From NCBI RefSeq assembly GCF_000716675.1, contig NZ_JNXT01000055.1:1-56208 (forward strand): a stretch of 56,208 nucleotides of DNA, in the 5' to 3' direction. A model generated the notes under the pieces. That model did no database searches and was not told the DNA's origin. It worked only from the letters and a program-made list of their open reading frames with translations. Shown here piece by piece: positions 1-6,472 of this stretch. Made by a program: the position numbers and the translations under genes. Source of the stretch: Streptomyces alboflavus (lineage in GTDB: Bacteria; Actinomycetota; Actinomycetes; Streptomycetales; Streptomycetaceae). How positions within the stretch are numbered: position 1 is the stretch's first letter; each line of letters begins with the position of its first letter.

Positions 1-128
1 CGCCCGTGGGGGCCGTTCGCCGTTGGCGGCTGCGGCGTTCGGTGGTGTGCGTCCGTGGGGCGGCTGTGTGGTGTCCGGGGCCCGGCGGTGCGGCTGGGAC
101 GGGAGTGACGGGTGGGTGGGTGGGAGAG

Positions 129-157
129 ACCCCCGCCGCGGTAGCGGTGGGGGTTTT
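129..157 (+). terminator. Intrinsic terminator-like hairpin at the left edge
   Basis: An 11-bp stem (129-139 with 144-154, one G-T pair) carries a GGTA loop and runs directly into TTTT at 154-157 on the + strand. It lies just past the 3' end of the minus-strand symporter gene. It could serve that gene as a bidirectional hairpin, or end a plus-strand gene lying left of the window. Positions 1-128 show no gene I can support. Confidence 0.55.
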
Positions 158-184
158 GGGTTGCAGGCCCGACCCGGTCCAGGG

Positions 185-1744
185 TCAGGTGACCGTCTTG
201 GGGGCCGCGGGCTCCGCCTGCGTGGGGAGAACCGCAGAGGCCGAGTCGTCGTCGTCCGTGTTGATGCGTTCGATCAGTGCGTCCCGCTCGGGGGTGTCCT
301 CGGGCTTGAAGTAGCCGATGGCGATGTAGAGGATCAGGGAGACGGCCAGGGGGATGGAGACCTGGTACTGGAGGGGCACGCCGCCGTCGACGTTCCAGTG
401 GATGGGGTAGTTGACCAGCCAGAAGGTGAGCAGCCCGAGCGCCCAGCTGGTGAGCGCGGCCGTGGGCCCGGAGCGGCGGAACGGGCGGAGCAGGCCGAGC
501 ATCATCGGGATGGCGATGGGGCCCATGAGCCCGGCGACCCACTTGATGACGACGGTGATGATGTCCTTGAAGGCGGGCGAGTTGACCTGCGTGGCCACGG
601 CCATGGACAGGGCGAGGAAGACGACGGTGGTGAGCCGGGCGGCGATGAGCCCGGCGTGATCGGTCCAGGCGCGGGCCCGCTTGGAGAGGACGGGCGCGAC
701 ATCGCGGGTGAAGACGGCCGCGATGGCGTTGGCGTCGGAGGAGCACATGGCCATGGTGTGGGAGAAGAAGCCGACGATGACGAGGCCGAGGAGTCCGTGG
801 GGGAGCAGTTGCTCCGTCATCAGGGCGTAGGAGTCGGAGCCGTCGGGCTTCTTCGCGTCGACGAGGAGCGGCGACATCCACATGGGGAAGAAGAGGACCA
901 GGGGCCAGACGAGCCAGAGGACGGCGGAGAGCCGCGCGGAACGGGTGGCCTCGCGGGCGTTGGCCGTGGCCATGTAGCGCTGGGCCTGGTTGAGCATGCC
1001 ACCGTTGTACTCGAAGAGCTTGATGAAGAGGAAGGCCAGGAGGAAGACGGTGCCGTAGGGGCCGACCAGCGGTTTCGCGTGGCCGTCCAGCTCGGGCTCG
1101 TCCCAGACGCCGAAGAACCCGCCGTAAGGGCCGAGCTTCGCGACCACCGCCACGAACATCGCGACACCGGCGAGCAGCTGGATGATGAACTGCCCCAGCT
1201 CGGTGAGGGCGTCCGCCCACAGCCCGCCGATGGTGCAGTAGATCGCGGTGATCACGCCGGTGATGAGGATGCCCTGGTTGAGGGAGACGCCGGTGAAGAC
1301 GGAGAGGAGGGTCGCGATCGCGGCCCACTTCGCGCCGACGTCCACGATCTTCAGGAGCATTCCGGACCAGGCGAGGGCCTGCTGGGTCTTCAGGTTGTAG
1401 CGGTTCTTCAGGTATTCGAGGGGCGAGGCGACGTGCAGGCGTGAGCGGAGGCGGTTGATGCGTGGCGCGAAGAGCTTGGCGCCGATGGCGATGCCGAGGG
1501 CGATCGGGAACGACCAGGTGATGAAGGACGTGACGCCGTAGGTGTAGGCGATGCCCGCGTAGCCCGTGAACATCACCGCGCTGTAGCCGGACATGTGGTG
1601 CGAGATGCCGGACAGCCACCACGGCATCTTGCCGCCGGCCGTGAAGAAGTCACTGACGTTGTCCACGCGTTTGTGGGACCAGACGCCGATCGCGACCATC
1701 ACGCCGAAATACGCGATGAGCACGGCCCAGTCGAGACCGTTCAT
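185..1744 (-). CDS. Sodium:solute symporter (SSS family)
   Basis: This 519-residue polytopic membrane protein opens with a hydrophobic segment (LDWAVLIAYFGVMVAIGVW) and continues with about 13 hydrophobic helices, the size and pattern of the SSS/SLC5 family. FFTAGGKMPWWLSGISHHM near residues 34-52 matches the conserved first-repeat region of these Na+-coupled importers. The C-terminal tail is short, acidic and cytoplasmic. The start is an ATG with GGGAGGGG just upstream. The substrate cannot be read from sequence; sugars, carboxylates and amino acids are all possible. It appears monocistronic, with its promoter somewhere in 1745-1950 and a hairpin just beyond the stop. Family assignment is secure. 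Confidence 0.9.
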   Translation of the reverse strand: MNGLDWAVLIAYFGVMVAIGVWSHKRVDNVSDFFTAGGKMPWWLSGISHHMSGYSAVMFTGYAGIAYTYGVTSFITWSFPIALGIAIGAKLFAPRINRLRSRLHVASPLEYLKNRYNLKTQQALAWSGMLLKIVDVGAKWAAIATLLSVFTGVSLNQGILITGVITAIYCTIGGLWADALTELGQFIIQLLAGVAMFVAVVAKLGPYGGFFGVWDEPELDGHAKPLVGPYGTVFLLAFLFIKLFEYNGGMLNQAQRYMATANAREATRSARLSAVLWLVWPLVLFFPMWMSPLLVDAKKPDGSDSYALMTEQLLPHGLLGLVIVGFFSHTMAMCSSDANAIAAVFTRDVAPVLSKRARAWTDHAGLIAARLTTVVFLALSMAVATQVNSPAFKDIITVVIKWVAGLMGPIAIPMMLGLLRPFRRSGPTAALTSWALGLLTFWLVNYPIHWNVDGGVPLQYQVSIPLAVSLILYIAIGYFKPEDTPERDALIERINTDDDDSASAVLPTQAEPAAPKTVT

Positions 1745-1950
1745 TGCCCCTCCCAGGGGTCCGACTTGTGAACTCGGTCAACTCCGCTGAAACGGCGCCC
1801 ACTTCCTTGTGGCGGCGCCTGAACGGCCGCGAAGTGCCCGCTCATAGTCGGTTCGGCGAGAGGGCGTGGACAACCGCCCGCATGGTCAAGAGGGAGTAAA
1901 ATCGTTCGAGTTGACGACCTTGGTTCATATACGTGATTAGAGGGGGGCGG

Positions 1951-1993
1951 CAAAAGCCCCCGAAGGGGTACCTGTCGGCCACCCCTCGGGGGC
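1951..1993 (-). terminator. Intrinsic terminator of the SDR gene
   Basis: 1956-1969 pairs with 1981-1993 (13 bp with one bulged A). Read on the minus strand, the stem ends in GGGGGC followed by TTTT. It begins 18 bases past the SDR stop codon and separates that gene from the symporter. A U-run terminator of this classic form is uncommon in Streptomyces. Confidence 0.7.
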
Positions 1994-2011
1994 GTGCTCG
2001 GGAGCCGGGCC

Positions 2012-2797
2012 TCAGCGCATCAGCTCGCCCGCGTTCACCAGCAGCGACTGGCCGGTGATGGCCCGCGCCCGGTCGGAGGCGAGGAACACGCAGGCGTCCG
2101 CGACGTCCCCGTCGGTGGCCAGCTCCGGCAGCGCCATCCGCTCGGTGAGCCGCCGCTTCACCTCCGCCTCCGGAACGCCCTCGGTGTGCGCGGTGAACTT
2201 CACGTACGCCTCCACCGGCGGCCCCCACATCCAGCCCGGCTGGACGGTGTTCACCCGGATCCGGTGCGGGCCGAGCTCGCGCGCGAGGGAGTACATCGCC
2301 GAGACGAGCGCGCCCTTCGACGCCGCGTACGCCGCCTGCCGCACCTGCGAGGGCGCGGCCACCGACGACTGCGTGCCGATCAGGACGACCGAGCCGCCGC
2401 GCTCCTTGAGGTGCGGCAGGCAGGCCCGGGTCATCCGCAGCGAGCCGAGGAGGTTCACGTCCAGGATGCCCTCCCAGGCGGCGAAGTCCGCGTCCTGAAG
2501 GCCGCCGAAGTAGCTGTCCCAGGCGGCGACCTGCACCAGCGCGTCGATCCGCCCGAACCGCTCCACGGCCAGGGCGGCAAGCGCCGCGCACTGGCCCTCG
2601 TCGGTGATGTCCGTCGGCAGGTACGCGACGTGCTCGCCGTCCGCGTCGATCTCGGCGGCGGACCGGGCGAGGTTGTCCTTCGTGCGCGCGCCGAGCACCG
2701 CGTTGCCGCCGTCGCGCACCACGGCGGCGGCGACCTCGTGGCCGAGCCCCGCGCCGACCCCCGAGACGATCACGGTCCTGCCGTCGAGCAATGACAT
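2012..2797 (-). CDS. SDR family NAD(P)-dependent oxidoreductase
   Basis: This 261-residue classical short-chain dehydrogenase has the cofactor motif variant SGVGAGLGHEVA near residues 11-22. The catalytic Ser is in LIGTQSSVA and the YxxxK pair is in AAYAASKGAL. The C-terminal end GQSLLVNAGELM is typical of the fold. I place the start at the ATG at 2797, preceded by GGAGG six bases upstream; a longer reading to 2899 would add a poorly coding stretch and cross the palindrome at 2833. The gene is divergent from the unrecognised gene at 2886, and the shared palindrome suggests joint regulation. The substrate is unknown. Confidence 0.88.
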   Translation of the reverse strand: MSLLDGRTVIVSGVGAGLGHEVAAAVVRDGGNAVLGARTKDNLARSAAEIDADGEHVAYLPTDITDEGQCAALAALAVERFGRIDALVQVAAWDSYFGGLQDADFAAWEGILDVNLLGSLRMTRACLPHLKERGGSVVLIGTQSSVAAPSQVRQAAYAASKGALVSAMYSLARELGPHRIRVNTVQPGWMWGPPVEAYVKFTAHTEGVPEAEVKRRLTERMALPELATDGDVADACVFLASDRARAITGQSLLVNAGELMR

Positions 2798-2832
2798 GAG
2801 GAACCTCCGGACTCCGGACTCTGGCAGTTTTC

Positions 2833-2847
2833 CTGACGGGGCGTCAG
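2833..2847. promoter_or_regulatory. Palindromic operator candidate in a divergent promoter
   Basis: CTGACGGGGCGTCAG is a perfect 6-bp inverted repeat with a 3-bp spacer. It sits between the starts of the SDR gene (2797, minus) and the gene at 2886 (plus). The position and half-site length suit a TetR-type dimer, but no cognate regulator is encoded nearby. Confidence 0.5.
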
Positions 2848-2885
2848 AGTATGGGCGTCCAACGGAGGAAGGAAGGGGAGAGCCG

Positions 2886-3725
2886 GTGACTGAGGACACC
2901 CGCGCCGAGGCGTACGGAGAGCTGGCCGCCGTCGGGCCCTACGGGGTGCGCCCGGGCCATGCGCTGATCACGATGGTCGAGCCGCACCCGGGCCAGGAGT
3001 ACGCCTACAACCGCTGGTACGAGGACGACCACTACTACGCGGGCGCGATGGCGATGCCGTGGATGTACGCGGGACGGCGCTGGGTGGCGACCCGCGAGCT
3101 GCAACTCCTGCGCCTGCCCGAGAAGTCGGCGGTCGCGCAGCCCGTGACGGCCGGCTGCTACCTCTCCACGTACTGGATCACCGAGGGCCGCTACGACCAC
3201 CACATGAAGTGGACCGTCGGCATCAACAAGCGCCTCAACCGCGACGGCCGCGTCCACCAGGCCCGCACCCACGTCTTCACGGCCTTCCAGGACCACGAGG
3301 CCACCGTCTACCGGGACGGCGCCGCCGGGCCCCGCGACTTCCACGCCCTCGACCACCCCTACCAAGGGCTCGTCCTCGAAGTCATCGACGCCGAGAGCCC
3401 CGAGCGGCGGCCGGAGCTCCTGGAGTGGCTGCTCGCCCGCAGGCTCCCGCGCGCCCTCGCGGGCTCACCCGCCGCCCTGGTGACGGTCTTCCGGCCGACA
3501 CCGCTGCCGGGCGACCGGATGACGTACGTGAAGCAGGTCGAGGGGGTCGACACCCGGCTGACCCTGCTGTGGTTCCTGGAGGACGATCCGCGCGCGTGCT
3601 GGGCCGAGCGGTTCGCCGGGGCCGTCGACGAGGTCGCCGATGCGGGGCTCGGGCGGGTGGAGCTGGTGGCGCCGTTCATCCCGACCGTGCCGGGGACGGA
3701 CCGGTACGTGGACCAGCTGCGCTAG
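2886..3725 (+). CDS. Conserved hypothetical protein, possible dimeric alpha/beta-barrel
   Basis: I do not recognise this 279-residue protein with certainty. It is soluble, with no signal peptide or membrane helix. The N-terminal segment (MVEPHPGQEYAYNRWYEDDH) looks like the first strand and helix of an EthD/ABM-like ferredoxin fold, and a second similar block follows residue 160 (LVLEVIDAESPERRPELLEW), so a duplicated fold is possible. The start is a GTG at 2886 behind AAGGGGAG. It is divergent from the SDR across a palindrome, which suggests a shared pathway, perhaps oxidation of a lipid or aromatic compound; that is inference from context only. Confidence 0.6.
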   Translation: MTEDTRAEAYGELAAVGPYGVRPGHALITMVEPHPGQEYAYNRWYEDDHYYAGAMAMPWMYAGRRWVATRELQLLRLPEKSAVAQPVTAGCYLSTYWITEGRYDHHMKWTVGINKRLNRDGRVHQARTHVFTAFQDHEATVYRDGAAGPRDFHALDHPYQGLVLEVIDAESPERRPELLEWLLARRLPRALAGSPAALVTVFRPTPLPGDRMTYVKQVEGVDTRLTLLWFLEDDPRACWAERFAGAVDEVADAGLGRVELVAPFIPTVPGTDRYVDQLR

Positions 3726-3852
3726 CGGTTCGCCAGGGCGGCGGGGCCGGGGTGGCGGGGCAAAGGCCGAGCCCCCTCGGCCAGGACGGCGGACCAGTCG
3801 AGAGGGCTCATGCGGTGGTGCTATGCGGTTGTGGTCGCGTCGGTGGCACGTA

Positions 3853-4062
3853 TCACCCGCGGTCGTAGTTCCCGTCGCGGACCTGGGCCACGAAGACGTT
3901 CCAGGAGTCGGCGGGGAAGGCGATGACCGCGCCGTCGGTGACCTTGGAGTCCCGCACGGAGATCGCGTGCGTCACGGGGGACTTGACCTCGACGCAGGCG
4001 CCGTTGCCGGTGGAGTAGGAAGACTTGGTCCAAGCGTGCGAGGCACCTTGCTGGATTGCCAT
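3853..4062 (-). CDS. scr2: DUF397 domain protein (Scr2-like)
   Basis: This 69-residue protein has the DUF397 pattern: WTKSSYSTGNGACVEVK, then VRDSK, then a C-terminal block ending WNVFVAQVRDG. DUF397 proteins usually lie just downstream of an XRE regulator, as here. From memory, the S. coelicolor pair SCO4441/SCO4442 (Scr1/Scr2) is such a pair, raises antibiotic production, and lies beside a D,D-carboxypeptidase gene with a long N-terminal region; the local gene order here matches. The gap to the XRE gene is 263 bp, so this gene may have its own promoter. The symbol rests on synteny and family only. Confidence 0.8.
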   Translation of the reverse strand: MAIQQGASHAWTKSSYSTGNGACVEVKSPVTHAISVRDSKVTDGAVIAFPADSWNVFVAQVRDGNYDRG

Positions 4063-4325
4063 GTTTGCTCCGTTTTGCGCAGTTGGTGAATTGCTGTAAC
4101 CGCCTGAGAGCGGTATACGCCAACGTTCTTGCTGTTGGCGTGAATGACGCTACTCGCCAACATCGACCGGCGGATGGGTCGTTCACTCAACCGGATGGCA
4201 TATTCCAGAGGGGTCTTCCGTCGCGCCCTGGCGAAGGTGTACTGTGCGGCATTTTTGCCGACAGGGCGTGGTTCAGCGCGCCGCCGCCGGGTTTCCCGCA
4301 CCGGCCTGCCGAGCCCCGGAGGGCC

Positions 4326-5183
4326 TCAGCGGGCGTACTCCTTGGCGATGTCCGCGATCAGCTGACGGGATTGCTCCACATTCAGCGCCTGTGCCCGCAA
4401 ATGCTCGTACATGACGCTGTACTGCTGCACGTCATTCGCCTTTTCCAGATACAGATCGCTCGTGACACCCTCGATGTACACCACGCTGGAATCCGAGGCG
4501 TCCGGGAACTCGAGAATCGCGTACTGACCGTTCAGACCCGGATGCGCGCCCATGTCGAACGGAATCACCTGCACCGTGACGTGCGGCAGCTGGGACTGCT
4601 CCACCAGGTACTCCAACTGCTCGCGCATCAGCGCGCGGGTGCCGACGACGCGGCGCAGCGCGGACTCGTCCAGGACGGTCCACAGGCGCAGCGGATTCTC
4701 CGGCGCCGCGATCCGCTCCTGGCGGCGCATCCTGACCTGCACCCGTTTCTCGATGTCCGTCGGCGTGGTCTCCGGCAGCGCGCCGGTGATCAGCGCCTCC
4801 GCGTACGGCCGGGTCTGGAGCAGGCCGGGGACGACCTGCGGATCGTAGACGCGCAGGGACGCCGCGTCCGTCTCCAGACCGATGTAGACGCTGTACGGGA
4901 TGTCGCCGAACGAATGCCACCAGCCCTGCTGGCGGGAGTCCTTGGCCATCTGCATGAGCGAGTCGACGATCCGGTGGTCCTCGACCTCGTACACCCCGCA
5001 GAGGTCGCGGACGTCGCGCTGGCTGATCGAACGGCGGCCGTTCTCCAGGCGACTGATCTTCGACTGCGAGACCAGCAGCCGCTCCGCCACCTCTTCGGCT
5101 GTCATGCCTTTCAGCTCGCGCAGCCGACGCAGCTCCTGACCGAGCCGGCGTCGCCTGACAGTGGGATTGACGTTGGACGCCAC
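4326..5183 (-). CDS. scr1: XRE-family regulator with DUF5753 domain (Scr1-like)
   Basis: This 285-residue protein has an N-terminal helix-turn-helix (residues about 13-65, with LLVSQSKISRLENGRR as the recognition region). A long C-terminal DUF5753-type ligand or partner domain follows, with typical landmarks VPGLLQTRPYAEALI and QVIPFDMGAHPGL. The start is a GTG at 5183 with GGAGGT nine bases upstream. It pairs with the DUF397 gene downstream. Known relatives act as transcriptional activators working with their DUF397 partner; toxin-antitoxin behaviour has been proposed for such pairs but, as I recall, not seen for Scr1/Scr2. Confidence 0.88.
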   Translation of the reverse strand: MASNVNPTVRRRRLGQELRRLRELKGMTAEEVAERLLVSQSKISRLENGRRSISQRDVRDLCGVYEVEDHRIVDSLMQMAKDSRQQGWWHSFGDIPYSVYIGLETDAASLRVYDPQVVPGLLQTRPYAEALITGALPETTPTDIEKRVQVRMRRQERIAAPENPLRLWTVLDESALRRVVGTRALMREQLEYLVEQSQLPHVTVQVIPFDMGAHPGLNGQYAILEFPDASDSSVVYIEGVTSDLYLEKANDVQQYSVMYEHLRAQALNVEQSRQLIADIAKEYAR

Positions 5184-5198
5184 GGGACGTGCACCTCC

Positions 5199-5243
5199 GG
5201 CACTATGCCTCTACTTTGCGTGTCTGCTGCCATGCAGAGTGCC
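5199..5243. promoter_or_regulatory. Inverted repeat upstream of the XRE gene
   Basis: GGCACTATGC (5199-5208) and GCAGAGTGCC (5234-5243) form a 9/10 inverted repeat with a 25-bp spacer, immediately upstream of the XRE start. It could be an autoregulatory operator. The rest of the 307-bp gap (5184-5490) shows no gene. Confidence 0.35.
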
Positions 5244-5490
5244 ACCACGGGTCAACTCGGCGCTGGGAAACAGCAGAACAGCGGTGTGTGGGGGTGCCGG
5301 CGCGGCGTGCGCCGAGTGCGTCGGCCCAACAGGCGTGCCCCATGAGGCGGTTGCGGCCGCGCGGACGGCGCACCGGCATCCTTCGTGGACGCCCGGTGCC
5401 CCGCCCGCGCGGCTCAGCGGCTCCCGAACCGGGTCTGGGGGACTGCGGTGCGGTGGCGCGGATGACGCGTGTGCTGCGGGTGTGGCCGGT

Positions 5491-6261
5491 TCAGTGGGCC
5501 ACGGCGCGGGCCATGGCTCCCGCACCCCGGCGTGGCTGCATCGGAACCCTGCCGGGGTCCGGTGCGGTCCGCGCCGTCTGCGCGGGCTGCCGCCCGCCGC
5601 CCTGCCCCGCGGTCGCGGGGCTGCGGCGCGGTTGCGCCGCCACACCGTTCTGGACGTCCATCACGGCGTGCGCCACGAGGCCGCCCATCGGGTCGTGCCT
5701 GATCAGATCGCGCAGCCGGGAGCGGGACGAGCGTCCCTCGTTGCCCGGATACAGGTGCTTGCCGAGTCCGACCGCGTGGGCCAGTGCGGCGAGCGCCGCG
5801 GTCCGCGGGTCCGGCGGGACGCCGGTGCGGATCGCCGAATCCAGTCGGGACCTGATTTCCCGGCTGATCGCCGTGTCCGTCGCTTGATAGCGAGTCGTCG
5901 GCAGTACCCCGCACATCTGACCCGCCACGGCATGCACCATGCCGCACCGCTCCAGATGCGAAAGGTAGGTCTGGCGAAGCCCCAGGCGAGGCCCGCCGAT
6001 CCAGTGGACGGCCCGGACCGGGCTGCCGCGCCTGCGCAGCAGTTCCAGTGCGGAGTCCAGAGTCGGATCTCCGGTCGGCCGTGGCATCACCACGGCGATA
6101 CGATCCCCGTCAGGGGCTATCCGTCCGGCCAGTGCCAGCTCTACTAGCTGTGCGCCGGCCAGACCCAGGTCGAGCGACTGCGGCTGCGCTGTGGTACCCG
6201 TGGCCGGGTCCAGAGCGAGCAGCAGAAGCTCCTCCGGAATTGTTCTGCGGCTCCTGCCCAT
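5491..6261 (-). CDS. GPP34 / GOLPH3-VPS74 family protein
   Basis: This 256-residue protein opens with TIPEELLLLALDPATG and has LAGAQLVELALAGRI near residues 33-47, both typical of the GPP34 fold that binds phosphoinositides in eukaryotes and is frequent but unstudied in actinomycetes. An HLERCGMVH-type segment and a helix-rich middle follow. The last 50 residues are Gln/Pro/Arg rich and probably disordered. The start is an ATG with GGGGAGG five bases upstream. It is divergent from the carboxypeptidase gene and sits between it and the XRE/DUF397 pair. Its cellular role in Streptomyces is unknown. Confidence 0.85.
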   Translation of the reverse strand: MGRSRRTIPEELLLLALDPATGTTAQPQSLDLGLAGAQLVELALAGRIAPDGDRIAVVMPRPTGDPTLDSALELLRRRGSPVRAVHWIGGPRLGLRQTYLSHLERCGMVHAVAGQMCGVLPTTRYQATDTAISREIRSRLDSAIRTGVPPDPRTAALAALAHAVGLGKHLYPGNEGRSSRSRLRDLIRHDPMGGLVAHAVMDVQNGVAAQPRRSPATAGQGGGRQPAQTARTAPDPGRVPMQPRRGAGAMARAVAH

Positions 6262-6472
6262 CCATGCCTCCCCGCGTGGATGAATGACAGGGTGACCCCT
6301 CTCACATTGGTCTGTCGAGAGTGCGTGGGCGGTACGTACGGGAACCAGTAGGTATGTCGTTCTCGTCTACCACGGGGGTTAAGCCCTCACACAGGACACT
6401 GGTACATGGTTCGGACAGCGGGTCCGGGCCATGGTTGGGCGTGGCGAGTACGGCAAGCACGAGGAGGCATCG

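Noticed and set aside
23..1444. Plus-strand open frame opposite the symporter
   Set aside because: Gly/Asp/Glu-rich antisense frame of a clear SSS transporter, with no ribosome site or motif.
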